A stretch of DNA of 64,000 nucleotides from Moorella humiferrea (GTDB lineage Bacteria > Bacillota > DSM-521 > Neomoorellales > Neomoorellaceae), in assembly GCF_039233145.1 (NCBI RefSeq), contig NZ_CP136419.1, forward strand, positions 2,144,001 to 2,208,000. The letters run 5' to 3'. Under the pieces are notes generated by a model. That model saw only the letters and a program-made list of their open reading frames with translations. It did no database searches and had not been told where the DNA came from. Below, piece after piece: positions 19,081-27,299 of this stretch (position 1 is its first letter; each line of letters starts with the position of its first letter). Made by a program: the position numbers and the translations under genes.

Positions 19081-19191
19081 ATGGGCGGCCATGGTTTTAA
19101 CTTCTGGTGGTTGTTTATTCCTATTATCGTGATTATCATCATCCCCATTTTCTTTATCTTCTTCATCCCTCTCAGTGCAGCCAATGCATGA
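19081..19191 (+). CDS. Small hydrophobic peptide, 36 residues
   Basis: ATG 19081 has a TAGGAGG site that overlaps the stop of the preceding peptide gene. The product begins MGGHGFNFWWLFIPII and continues with Ile/Phe/Pro-rich residues to PLSAANA. Like its neighbour it has a Trp-Trp pair, a single membrane span and a central Ile-Pro, so the two look like diverged duplicates. A perfect terminator hairpin begins 6 bp after the stop. Function unknown. Confidence 0.65.
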   Translation: MGGHGFNFWWLFIPIIVIIIIPIFFIFFIPLSAANA

Positions 19192-19196
19192 GCGGG

Positions 19197-19223
19197 AAAA
19201 CCCCGGCCCCGCCGGGGTTTTAA
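19197..19223 (+). terminator. Terminator of the small-peptide operon
   Basis: AAAACCCCGGC (19197-19207), loop CCC and GCCGGGGTTTT (19211-19221) are perfectly complementary and end in T residues. Confidence 0.85.
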
Positions 19224-19230
19224 TATAAAG

Positions 19231-19253
19231 GCCCCGGGCTTTCCACCCGGGGC
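19231..19253 (-). terminator. Hairpin downstream of the 111-residue gene
   Basis: GCCCCGGG (19231-19238) and CCCGGGGC (19246-19253) pair perfectly. On the minus strand the hairpin is followed by CTTTATATT, so it probably ends the leftward unknown gene at 19298. Confidence 0.6.
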
Positions 19254-19297
19254 TCCTTTATACTGCAGGCGGTACCGTTACCGCTCTGGTAATGTAT

Positions 19298-19633
19298 TTA
19301 ACTTTTTTGCCAGCTTTTGAGAAACTCCTGGATATCCGGCGGCAAGGGTTGGCCGTTATTAATCTCCCCCGCCATCCCTTCAATTAGCTGGGCAAGCTGC
19401 TTCTTCATCTCCGGGCTCAGATCTTTGGTCATGTTGTTAACAAAACTCGGCATATCTACCTGGCCATCAGGGAACATGGCAGCAGGGTCTATACCCGCTT
19501 GAGCCATTATTTCTTGCACGACAGCAGGGTTATCGGGCGTTATGCCAATTTCTTTAAAAACCTGTCCCAGGGATTTCCCGCTTGTAACTGCTTCAACGAC
19601 GCGCTGGCGCAGGGCATCTAGATCAGCACTCAT
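19298..19633 (-). CDS. Unknown 111-residue soluble protein
   Basis: I do not recognise this protein. It begins MSADLDALRQRVVEAVTSG at ATG 19633 behind GAGGTGAGG; a GTG nine bases upstream lies in that site. It is rich in Ala, Gln, Asp and Pro, with GITPDNPAVVQEIMAQAGIDP and LSPEMKKQLAQLIEGMAGEI suggesting helical hairpins. There is no membrane segment or cysteine. The nearby chemoreceptor gene is on the same strand, upstream of it by about 70 bp, so they may be co-transcribed. Confidence 0.75.
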   Translation of the reverse strand: MSADLDALRQRVVEAVTSGKSLGQVFKEIGITPDNPAVVQEIMAQAGIDPAAMFPDGQVDMPSFVNNMTKDLSPEMKKQLAQLIEGMAGEINNGQPLPPDIQEFLKSWQKS

Positions 19634-19705
19634 GGGCCTCACCTCGCATAAAATTTACCCTTGATCATTATATGCCCTGCGGTTTCCTTTAGTGCCGGCC
19701 AGCAG

Positions 19706-21364
19706 TTATTTTCCCGCCGGGGCTATATTGGCTGCCAGGACGCCGGCGATTCTCCCGTCTTCGGCGTACACGGGAACGGAGACGGTGATGGCCACCCGGT
19801 TGGAACTCTGGGTTACATAGGGTTCGCTGGCATAACGTTCACCCCTAATGGCCGCCTGGAACCACGGCCGGAAGGACCAGTTCTTAATCCCGGCATCCGG
19901 GCGGTTATATACAGTCGTCCCATCGGCAAGGGTGGCAATCAAGGATTGGATAATGGCATTTTGGTCGAAGGCGGCATCTAAAAGAGTTTTCAGGGTACCG
20001 GCTTCCATTTTCCTAACGGCGGGATCGGCCGCCAACTTTTCAACTACGGCGTAACCCCGGTTAACGAGTTCCCGGCGCAGCTCCTCGTCCCATCCGTCCT
20101 TGGTGAAGGAAGCGGCCATATTGAAGAAATTCTCGGCCATGGTGCTAAACCGGCGGGTATTTTCTTCCACCACGGCCATAGTCGCCTTTTGTTCCTCGGT
20201 GGCCGCCGAAACCTCTTCTATACTGGCAGCCGTTTCCTGGGCCACGGCCGCCATGCGGGTGGCCGCCTCGTTTACTTCGCCTACCCTGGCCAGCTGATTC
20301 TGGGCCTGGTGGCTGATGTTGAGCATGACCTCGGCAGCCTGGTTAATGGCCTGACTGACGGCCAAGAAATTCTCCCGCACCTGGCTTCCCCGCAGGAGGT
20401 TGTTCTGAACCAGTTCCACGTTTTTATCCACCTGGGCCGCCGTCTGACGCGCTTCCTCACTAATGGCCGCCGCCAGGGAGGTTATATCCCGAGCGGCCGC
20501 CGCCGACTGTTCGGCGAGTTTACGCACCTCTTCGGCCACCACGGCAAAACCGCGGCCCTGCTCTCCGGCCCGGGCGGCTTCAATGGCCGCATTTAAAGCC
20601 AGCAGGTTGGTCTGGTCGGCAATGGCCGTGACCGCCTGAACGAGGGTGTTAATCTGTTCCATTTTAGTTTCCAGCTGCCGCATACGTCCGGCCGCTTCCT
20701 GGATAGACGCAGCCCCGGTCTTGATCTCCTGGAGCAATTGTTCCAGCAACCGGCGGCCTTCTTCTTCCTTGCCCTTCACTTCCATCCCATATTCCGTACC
20801 CAATTGGGCCCGGTCGCTGATATCCTCCGCCAGGTTATGTAAGGTCTTTATATTGTCAGCCACTTTCTGGGCGGCACCAGCCTGCTCGTCGGCCCCGCCG
20901 GCGATTTCCTGAATGGCAGCCGTCACCTCCTCCAGGTTGCGGTAGCTGGTACTGACGCTTTCCTGTAGGTTTTGGGAAAAAAAGGAAAGCTCGTCGGCGG
21001 TGCGCTGCATACGACCCACCAGGCGGTAGAAGCTGTCCAGGACGGCCGTCACTGGCCCCTGGAAGCTTTCTCCCAAGCGAGCACCGGCCAGGGATTTTTC
21101 CGCCCGTACGGGATCGCCCTCGCCGAGGAGATTGAGGAACTGCATAACCCGCTGCAGGGGCTGCATCCATTTTATGTAAAGATTAAGGAGGATAACCAAG
21201 CTCAAAATTAATCCCACCGCTCCCGCCACTACCGCCGGTAAAAGGAGCAGTCGCCAGCTAATACCCTGGACGGCCACCAGGGCCGTTCCCACCGTGCCAG
21301 GTCCCAGGGCAAGAAATAGTAAAAGTATAAAATAAAAAATTTTAGTGCGAGCATTAAGTACCAT
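19706..21364 (-). CDS. Methyl-accepting chemotaxis protein with C-terminal sensor domain
   Basis: This 552-residue chemoreceptor has two membrane helices near residues 9-30 and 38-64 with almost no extracellular loop between them. A long coiled-coil signalling domain follows, and the hairpin tip with [21 protein letters not shown] lies near residue 250. The last 120 residues ([19 protein letters not shown], then [20 protein letters not shown] and [18 protein letters not shown]) resemble a Cache/PDC ligand-binding domain. Cache domains are normally outside the cell near the N-terminus; here the domain follows the signalling part and should be cytoplasmic. The start ATG 21362-21364 has a GGGAGG site. 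Ligand unknown. Confidence 0.9.
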   Translation of the reverse strand: MVLNARTKIFYFILLLFLALGPGTVGTALVAVQGISWRLLLLPAVVAGAVGLILSLVILLNLYIKWMQPLQRVMQFLNLLGEGDPVRAEKSLAGARLGESFQGPVTAVLDSFYRLVGRMQRTADELSFFSQNLQESVSTSYRNLEEVTAAIQEIAGGADEQAGAAQKVADNIKTLHNLAEDISDRAQLGTEYGMEVKGKEEEGRRLLEQLLQEIKTGAASIQEAAGRMRQLETKMEQINTLVQAVTAIADQTNLLALNAAIEAARAGEQGRGFAVVAEEVRKLAEQSAAAARDITSLAAAISEEARQTAAQVDKNVELVQNNLLRGSQVRENFLAVSQAINQAAEVMLNISHQAQNQLARVGEVNEAATRMAAVAQETAASIEEVSAATEEQKATMAVVEENTRRFSTMAENFFNMAASFTKDGWDEELRRELVNRGYAVVEKLAADPAVRKMEAGTLKTLLDAAFDQNAIIQSLIATLADGTTVYNRPDAGIKNWSFRPWFQAAIRGERYASEPYVTQSSNRVAITVSVPVYAEDGRIAGVLAANIAPAGK

Positions 21365-21515
21365 TTTTCCCCACCTCCCGGCATTATTTTCTATATTACC
21401 ATATTTTTTGGCTTTTGCCTAGAATAAACCGGGTCGATCCTATGATGGTCGGACGGCCGGACGAATCCTGAAGCCCGGATGTTCCGGCCGCCCCGCGGAC
21501 GTTGCATCAAACAAA

Positions 21516-22337
21516 TTAGGATTCGCCTGCAGGTTCGGTGGAGGTTTTCGGCTGGGGGAGGCGTTTGGCCAATTCGGCGGCCAGCTGTTCCGGGGTTAAG
21601 TCGTGGTAGGCCAAAAGAACCAGGGTGTGGTAATACAGGTCGGCCAGTTCGTATAAAATTTCTTTCCGGCTGTCATTCTTGGAAGCAATAATGGTTTCGG
21701 CAGCCTCTTCCCCGATCTTTTTTAAAATTTTGTCCTGGCCGTGATCGAAGAGATAGGAAGTGTAAGACCCTTCCGGCCGGGTAGCCTGGCGCTCTTTGAT
21801 AATGCGAAAGACCTCTGCCAGGATTGTTCCCAGATCGGCAGAAGCCGGGCCGAAGGCTTCTTCCCGGCTGCCCGGGGTCGCCGGGTAGGGAAAAACCTGC
21901 CGGGCGCCGGGCAGGTCTGCCCCGTCCTGTTCAACCGACCCGCCATCAGTCTGCCCCCCCTCTGATTGCCCTTTCGCTACCTGCCTGTTGCTGCCGGGCC
22001 TGCTAACCTGCAGGGGTAGGGGGTTATGGAAACAGGAAAACTCCCCTTCGTGGCAGGCCACCCCTACCTGGCGGACCTGGAAGAGGAGGGCGTCGGCGTC
22101 GCAGTCGTAGTCGGCCTTGACAATGTACTGGCGATGGCCCGAAGTGGCCCCTTTGTGCCAGAGTTCCCGGCGGCTGCGGCTGTAAAACCATGTCTCGCCG
22201 GTGGCCAGGGTGCGGGCCAGGGCCTCTCGGTTCATATAGGCCAGCATCAAAACCTGGCCGCTTTCTACATCCTGGATAACGGCCGGGATTAAGCCGTCTT
22301 CATTAAAGCGTAATTCCGCCGGTATCGTCACTCCCAC
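21516..22337 (-). CDS. hisIE: Phosphoribosyl-AMP cyclohydrolase / phosphoribosyl-ATP pyrophosphatase fusion
   Basis: This bifunctional enzyme performs steps 2 and 3 of histidine biosynthesis. The HisI part (residues 1-110) has [24 protein letters not shown], and metal sites in [13 protein letters not shown] and [10 protein letters not shown]. The HisE part (residues 185-265) has [27 protein letters not shown] and [13 protein letters not shown]. The 273-residue length exceeds the usual 200-220 because a polar Gly/Gln/Glu/Pro-rich linker of about 60 residues separates the two. It is the last gene of the his operon and lies 3 bp behind hisF. Confidence 0.97.
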   Translation of the reverse strand: MGVTIPAELRFNEDGLIPAVIQDVESGQVLMLAYMNREALARTLATGETWFYSRSRRELWHKGATSGHRQYIVKADYDCDADALLFQVRQVGVACHEGEFSCFHNPLPLQVSRPGSNRQVAKGQSEGGQTDGGSVEQDGADLPGARQVFPYPATPGSREEAFGPASADLGTILAEVFRIIKERQATRPEGSYTSYLFDHGQDKILKKIGEEAAETIIASKNDSRKEILYELADLYYHTLVLLAYHDLTPEQLAAELAKRLPQPKTSTEPAGES

Positions 22338-22340
22338 GGT

Positions 22341-23105
22341 CTATTCCTCCAAACGCACGGGAACGCCCCGCGCCGCCAGATAGTTTTTAACTTCGGCGAT
22401 CGTATAGGTACCGAAGTGAAAAATCGAGGCCGCCAGTACGGCATCGGCCCTGCCGGCCGTCAAACCGTCGTAGAGGTGCTCGAGCTTTCCTACGCCCCCC
22501 GAGGCGATTACCGGAATATTGACGGCGCTGCTGACGGCCGCCGTCAGCTCCAGGTCGTAACCAGCCAAGGTGCCGTCGCAGTCCATACTGGTAAGGAGGA
22601 TCTCCCCCGCCCCCAGTTCTTCCACCCGGCGGGCCCACTCCAGGGCGTCTTTTCCCGCCGGCCGGCGGCCGCCGTGGGTATAGACCTCCCAGGAACCGGG
22701 CCCGGTACGGCGGGCATCGATGGCCACCACTATGCACTGACTGCCGAAACGCCGGGCCGCCCTGGCTATAAGATCAGGGTCTTCTACGGCGGCCGTATTC
22801 AAGGACACTTTGTCGGCTCCGGCGGCCAGCATGCGGCGAATGTCCTCCAGGGTGCGCAGGCCGCCTCCTACGGTAAAGGGGATAAAAACTTCCGTCGCCG
22901 TCCGCCGCACCACGTCGACCATAATCTCCCGGCCTTCGGCCGAAGCCGAAATATCCAGGAAGACTAGCTCATCGGCTCCAGCGCGGTCGTAGAACGCCGC
23001 CAGCTCCACCGGATCTCCGGCGTCCCGCAAGTTGATAAAATTGGTGCCTTTAACTACCCGCCCGTGATCGACGTCCAGGCAGGGAATTATCCGCCGGGTT
23101 AACAT
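22341..23105 (-). CDS. hisF: Imidazole glycerol phosphate synthase, cyclase subunit
   Basis: HisF is a half-barrel-duplicated TIM barrel. With ammonia from HisH it converts PRFAR to imidazole glycerol phosphate and AICAR. The catalytic Asp residues are in [15 protein letters not shown] near residue 11 and [15 protein letters not shown] near 130. I start it at ATG 23105 ([11 protein letters not shown]), behind AAGGGGG; the longer frame to 23159 overlaps hisA. The length of 254 residues is normal. AICAR made here is consumed by PurH, encoded 12 kb away. Confidence 0.97.
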   Translation of the reverse strand: MLTRRIIPCLDVDHGRVVKGTNFINLRDAGDPVELAAFYDRAGADELVFLDISASAEGREIMVDVVRRTATEVFIPFTVGGGLRTLEDIRRMLAAGADKVSLNTAAVEDPDLIARAARRFGSQCIVVAIDARRTGPGSWEVYTHGGRRPAGKDALEWARRVEELGAGEILLTSMDCDGTLAGYDLELTAAVSSAVNIPVIASGGVGKLEHLYDGLTAGRADAVLAASIFHFGTYTIAEVKNYLAARGVPVRLEE

Positions 23106-23106
23106 C

Positions 23107-23838
23107 TCAATCCCCCTTTCCGGCGACGGCGAGAGCTTCCTCCAAGGTAAAATTGCCATTATAAAGGGCCCGTCCGAGGATGGCCCCTTCTACGCCGTCC
23201 TTCTCCAGGTCCCGCAGGGCGCGGATGTCGTCCAGGCTGGCAATGCCGCCGGAGGCGATAATTTTAAGCCCGCTCATCCGTGCCATATCCCTGGTGGCGG
23301 CAATATTGGGACCCTGAAGGGTGCCGTCACGGCTGATATCAGTAAAGATGGCCCGCTTTACCCCCAGGGCGGCCATGCGGCCGGCAAAGGCCAGGGCTTC
23401 CTCTTCTACCGTTGCTGCCCAGCCTTCCACGGCCACCATTCCCTCGCGGCTGTCAATACCGACAGCCACCTGGTCGCCGTAGCGTGCCACCGCCTCAGCA
23501 ACTATCTCCGGATTGGTGATGGCTACCGTCCCCAGGACGGCCCTGGCCGCTCCGGCGGCAAAAAGGGCCTTCAGGCTTTCCATGGTGCGGATGCCGCCCC
23601 CCACCTGGACGGGGATGCGGACCCCTTTGATGATGGCGGCGATAACCTCCATATTCCGCGGCCGGCCGGCGAAGGCCCCGTCCAAGTCCACCACATGGAG
23701 CCAGCGGGCCCCCCTCGCTTCCCAACCCCGGGCTACGGCCACGGGATCGGTAGAGTAAATAGTCTCGGCTTCCGGCCGCCCCTGGTAAAGGCGTACGCAG
23801 CGCCCTTCCCGCAGGTCAATGGCAGGCAGGATCAGCAC
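23107..23838 (-). CDS. hisA: ProFAR isomerase
   Basis: HisA isomerises the aminoaldose ProFAR to the ketose PRFAR. The barrel has the catalytic Asp in [14 protein letters not shown] near residue 8 and the second in [14 protein letters not shown] near 126, with the phosphate-binding QVGGGIRT and IASGGIAS. The likely start is GTG 23836-23838 (LILPAIDL follows), with GGGGAG ten bases upstream. It overlaps the end of hisH by 23 bp and is 1 bp from hisF, so translation is tightly coupled. Confidence 0.96.
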   Translation of the reverse strand: MLILPAIDLREGRCVRLYQGRPEAETIYSTDPVAVARGWEARGARWLHVVDLDGAFAGRPRNMEVIAAIIKGVRIPVQVGGGIRTMESLKALFAAGAARAVLGTVAITNPEIVAEAVARYGDQVAVGIDSREGMVAVEGWAATVEEEALAFAGRMAALGVKRAIFTDISRDGTLQGPNIAATRDMARMSGLKIIASGGIASLDDIRALRDLEKDGVEGAILGRALYNGNFTLEEALAVAGKGD

Positions 23839-24448
23839 GTCTAACCAGCTCCCCAAAATTTTTTAAAACCTTTAAGCCCCAGCGACTGCTTTTTTCCGGG
23901 TGGAACTGGACCCCGAAGAGGTTGTCCCGCTGGATGCTTACGGCGAAGGTTAAACCGTAATCGGTAGTGGCGGTAACCACACCTTTATCAGCCGGGTCAA
24001 TATAATAAGAATGAACAAAATAAAAGTGCGTACCTGCAGGAATCCCTTCAAAAATGCCCTCCGGCTTTAGCACTTGCACCTGATTCCACCCCATATGAGG
24101 AACCTTCACTCCCGGCGGCAGGCGTTTCACTTCACCCGGCAACAGGTTTAAACCCTCCACGGGACCCCCTTCTTCGCTGGCGCTGAAAAGTATCTGCAAC
24201 CCCAGGCAGATGCCCAGGAAGGGCACGCCCCGCCCCACCGCTTCCCGGACGGCTGCCACCAGGCCCCGCTGCCGCAAGTTGTTCATGGCATCGGCAAAGG
24301 CGCCTACTCCCGGGAGGATGACGCCGGGAGCAGCCGCCACCACCTCTGGGTCGGAGGTTATCTCCGCCGGGTAACCTAGTTTGGCCAGGGCCTTCTGGAC
24401 GCTCAAGAGATTGCCCATACCGTAATCGATAATAGCTAACGGCCGCAT
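23816..24448 (-). CDS. hisH: Imidazole glycerol phosphate synthase, glutaminase subunit
   Basis: HisH supplies ammonia to HisF. It is a class I glutamine amidotransferase of 210 residues with the nucleophile Cys in LGICLGLQILF near residue 80 and the His-Glu pair in GVQFHPEKSS near 185. The start ATG 24448 (MRPLAIIDYGMGN) follows GGAGGAACTAAA. Upstream sequence to 24532 is also open but belongs to the intergenic element. It is separated from hisB by 293 bp of non-coding DNA, the only large gap in the operon. Confidence 0.97.
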   Translation of the reverse strand: MRPLAIIDYGMGNLLSVQKALAKLGYPAEITSDPEVVAAAPGVILPGVGAFADAMNNLRQRGLVAAVREAVGRGVPFLGICLGLQILFSASEEGGPVEGLNLLPGEVKRLPPGVKVPHMGWNQVQVLKPEGIFEGIPAGTHFYFVHSYYIDPADKGVVTATTDYGLTFAVSIQRDNLFGVQFHPEKSSRWGLKVLKNFGELVRRADPACH

Positions 24449-24478
24449 TTTAGTTCCTCCGAAAATAACTTTGTCACG

Positions 24479-24714
24479 GGCTGGCATTGTCTGGCTCGCT
24501 CCATAGTCCTCGCGGAGCGGCCTACGGCTCAACCAGGGCTTAAGGCGGGGTTCCCGGCCTATTCGGCGTCCTTGCCTTTAGAATCCGGCTCGGACATCCT
24601 GTCCTCGGCCCCGCTTATCATCCCTCGGCACAGCCTGCGGCCGCTTTGCCGCTCAGACCAAGTCGCTCGCTTCAGACAAATGCCAGCCAGTAATTTTCAT
24701 TATGCAATTACTGG
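24479..24714. repeat. Inverted-repeat-bounded element between hisB and hisH
   Basis: The 293-bp gap holds no credible gene. GGCTGGCATTGTCTG (24479-24493) and CAGACAAATGCCAGCC (24673-24688) are inverted repeats with one inserted base, enclosing about 180 bp of GC-rich sequence with many short GAGC/CGAG words. A second hairpin abuts it: CCAGTAATT (24687-24695) with AATTACTGG (24706-24714). It could be a structured RNA in the his mRNA or a small non-autonomous mobile element. Compare the element at 36311-36473. Confidence 0.6.
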
Positions 24715-24741
24715 AGGCACTAATTCTTCTAAGTAACTCTC

Positions 24742-25332
24742 TCAAACCAAGTTTCCCTTGGTAGACGGAATTCCCTCTACCCGGGGATCGCGGCTGGCGG
24801 CCTCCCTGATGGCCCGGCCCAGGGCTTTGAAGAGGGCCTCGGCAATATGATGGCCGTTGCGCCCGGCCAGTTTCTGCACGTGCAGGGTCAGGGCGCCGTG
24901 GTTGACAAAGGCCCGCAGGAATTCCTCCAGGAGCTCCGTCTCCAGGCTACCAATCCGGCCTGGAGCCAGGTCCAGGTTATAAGCAAGGTAGGGCCGGCCG
25001 CTTAAATCCAGCACTACCTGAACCAGGGCCTCATCCATGGGGATCAGGGTATGGCCGTAACGGTTAATACCGGCCTTGTCCCCCAGGGCTTGTTTAACGG
25101 CTTGTCCCAGGCAGATCCCAATATCTTCTATAGTGTGATGGTTGTCAACTTCCAGGTCCCCTTCGGCTTGGATTTCCAGGTCCAGGAGACCGTGGCGGGC
25201 CAGCTGGGCCAGTAGATGATCAAAAAAAGGAATACCGCTGCTCCCCTGCCATTTGCCGCTGCCGTCCAGGTCGAGCTTAACGCGAATGCAGGTTTCTGCG
25301 GTCCGGCGTTCAATCAAGGCTTCGCGGTTCAT
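24742..25332 (-). CDS. hisB: Imidazoleglycerol-phosphate dehydratase
   Basis: HisB dehydrates imidazole glycerol phosphate to imidazole acetol phosphate. This is the monofunctional form (196 residues), without the phosphatase domain found in E. coli. The two manganese-site motifs are DNHHTIEDIGI near residue 63 and NGHHIAEALFKA near 160, and FFDHLLAQLARHG lies near 38. The start ATG 25332 follows GGAGGAAGGGG. It overlaps the end of hisD by 23 bp. Confidence 0.97.
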   Translation of the reverse strand: MNREALIERRTAETCIRVKLDLDGSGKWQGSSGIPFFDHLLAQLARHGLLDLEIQAEGDLEVDNHHTIEDIGICLGQAVKQALGDKAGINRYGHTLIPMDEALVQVVLDLSGRPYLAYNLDLAPGRIGSLETELLEEFLRAFVNHGALTLHVQKLAGRNGHHIAEALFKALGRAIREAASRDPRVEGIPSTKGNLV

Positions 25333-26617
25333 CTTTAACCCCTTCCTCCAGCCGCAGCCCAATGGCCCGGGCATGGGCCTCCAGGCCTTCAGCTCGGGCT
25401 AGCGCTTGGATAAACCTGCCTGCCGCCTGCAAGGAGGCTGGGCTGGCGGCGATGAGGCTGCTTCTTTTCATAAAAGTGGCTACGCTTAAAGGCGAGTAAA
25501 ACCGGGCCGTGCCGGCGGTCGGCAAAACATGGCTGGGTCCGGCCCAGTAGTCGCCCAGGGGTTCGGAGCTGTACGGTCCCAGGAATATGGCCCCGGCATT
25601 TTCCACCCGGCCCAGCCAGGCCCAGGGGTCGGCCACATATAATTCCAGGTGTTCCGGAGCCAGGGCGTTGGCCAGCTCCACGGCGGCCTTCAGATGGGGT
25701 ACTACCACGGCCGCCCCGTAGTTTTCCAGGGAGCGGGCGGCTATCTCCCGCCGGGGCAGGGTTTCCAGTTGGCGGGCGACTTCCTCCACCACCGCCCGGG
25801 CCAGGGCTTCTTCCGGCGTAATCAGGACCGCGCCGGCCAGGGCATCGTGTTCCGCCTGGGAAAGGAGGTCGGCTGCCACCCAGTCCGGCCGGGCGGAGGC
25901 GTCGGCAACGACCACAATTTCGCTGGGGCCTGCCAGCATGTCGATATCGACAACGCCGTAGACCTCCTTTTTCGCCAGGGTGACATAAATATTGCCCGGC
26001 CCGGCGATTTTTTCCACCGGCAGTACTGCTTCCGTCCCGTAGGCCAGGGCGGCTACGGCCTGGGCCCCGCCCATTTTATAGATCTCCCGCACCCCGGCTT
26101 CGGCGGCCGCCACCAGGAGGAGAGGCGGCAGGGTACCGTCCCGCCGCGGCGGCGTCGCCAGGGCTATATCCGCAACCCCGGCTACCTGCGCCGGCACGGC
26201 GGTCATTAAAACCGACGAAGGGTATGCGGCCGTACCGCCGGGGACGTAAAGGCCCACCCGCTTTAAAGGGCGGCAGATCTGGCCCAGGATGGTGCCGTCG
26301 TCGTCCGCCTCCATCCAGGAACCCCGCACCTCACGGCGGTGGTAGGCGGCGATATTGTCCCGGGCCCGGCGCACGGCCTCCAGGAGTTCCGGGGTTACGG
26401 CCTTATAAGCCGCCTCTATCTCCCGGTCCGTGACCCGGAAGCCGGCCCCTTGTAAATCCACTCCATCGAACGCGCGGGTGTAACGCGCTACGGCGGCTTG
26501 GCCTTCATCCCTGACCGCGGCGACGATCTCCCGTACCCGCGCGGCCGCATCGGCCTGGGCCAGAAGCCGGCCGGCCCAGCGGCGCCGCACTTCTTCACCC
26601 TCAAGTACAGATAGCAA
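25310..26617 (-). CDS. hisD: Histidinol dehydrogenase
   Basis: HisD oxidises histidinol to histidine in two NAD-dependent steps and binds zinc. Family motifs include YVPGGTAAYPSSVLMTAVPA near residues 125-145, KIAGPGNIYVTLAKK, the zinc/active-site region LLSQAEHDALAGAVLIT near 255, and NAGAIFLGPYSSEPLGDYWAGPSHVLPT near 350. The start is probably TTG 26615-26617, eight bases after AAGGAGG; a GTG at 26626 lies in that site. Length 435. It overlaps the end of hisG by 17 bp. Confidence 0.97.
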   Translation of the reverse strand: MLSVLEGEEVRRRWAGRLLAQADAAARVREIVAAVRDEGQAAVARYTRAFDGVDLQGAGFRVTDREIEAAYKAVTPELLEAVRRARDNIAAYHRREVRGSWMEADDDGTILGQICRPLKRVGLYVPGGTAAYPSSVLMTAVPAQVAGVADIALATPPRRDGTLPPLLLVAAAEAGVREIYKMGGAQAVAALAYGTEAVLPVEKIAGPGNIYVTLAKKEVYGVVDIDMLAGPSEIVVVADASARPDWVAADLLSQAEHDALAGAVLITPEEALARAVVEEVARQLETLPRREIAARSLENYGAAVVVPHLKAAVELANALAPEHLELYVADPWAWLGRVENAGAIFLGPYSSEPLGDYWAGPSHVLPTAGTARFYSPLSVATFMKRSSLIAASPASLQAAGRFIQALARAEGLEAHARAIGLRLEEGVKDEPRSLD

Positions 26618-27284
26618 TACCGGCACCTCCTTGTGCGGCCGCCTTTAAGGCTTCAATTACCGGCCGCAAACGCTGGTAATTGATCCGGTAACTGACGCGG
26701 TTGGCAATCAAGCGGGCGGTGGAGGGAAAGATGGCAGCAACTTCCACCAAATCATTTTCCTTTAGCGTCCGGCCGGTGGATACGATATCCACAATCAGGT
26801 CGGCCAGTCCCACCAAGGGCGCCAGCTCGATATTGCCGTGCAGCTTGATTATTTCTACCGGAAGCCCCTTTTCCTGAAAAAAGGCGGCCGCCACCCTGGG
26901 GAATTTGGTGGCCACGCGGCGGCTGCCGGCCAGTAAGGTTTCTAAGGAGCGGCCGGCTTCCTCCCAGCGGTACCGGGGCGCCGCTACCACAAAACGGCAG
27001 TAGCCGAACCCCAGGTCCACCAGCTCAAAGACATCGGCCCCGGCCTCCGCCAGGGTATCCTTGCCGACAATCCCCAGGTCGGCGGCCCCGTGTTCCACAT
27101 AGGTGGGCACATCCGTAGGCCGGCAGATTATATAGCGCATCCCTTCCGCCGGGAAAGAAAAAACGAGCTGCCTCGATTCGGCGGCCATACCTTCTACGGG
27201 AAACCCTGCCTTGGCCAACAATTGCAGGGCATCATCGCCGAGCTTGCCTTTGGGCAGGGCCAGCGTCAGCATGGTGTTGACCAT
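26601..27284 (-). CDS. hisG: ATP phosphoribosyltransferase, short form
   Basis: HisG catalyses the first committed step, ATP + PRPP to phosphoribosyl-ATP. At 227 residues it is the short form that lacks the C-terminal regulatory domain and needs HisZ, which is encoded directly upstream. Motifs: LALPKGKLGDDAL at the start, DLGIVGKDTLAE near residue 72, and the PRPP loop DLIVDIVSTGRTLKEN near 165. The start ATG 27284 has GGGGTGAT eight bases upstream; an ATG at 27272 is the alternative. Confidence 0.97.
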   Translation of the reverse strand: MVNTMLTLALPKGKLGDDALQLLAKAGFPVEGMAAESRQLVFSFPAEGMRYIICRPTDVPTYVEHGAADLGIVGKDTLAEAGADVFELVDLGFGYCRFVVAAPRYRWEEAGRSLETLLAGSRRVATKFPRVAAAFFQEKGLPVEIIKLHGNIELAPLVGLADLIVDIVSTGRTLKENDLVEVAAIFPSTARLIANRVSYRINYQRLRPVIEALKAAAQGGAGIAICT

Positions 27285-27299
27285 TGAAATATCACCCCA

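Noticed and set aside
18927-19184. Leftward 85-codon frame rich in Met, Ile and Lys
   Set aside because: It is the complement of the two small hydrophobic peptide genes, which have far better start sites.
24449-24532. Longer HisH beginning at 24532
   Set aside because: The extra 28 residues lie in the intergenic element, and the family N-terminus with its own GGAGG site begins at 24448.
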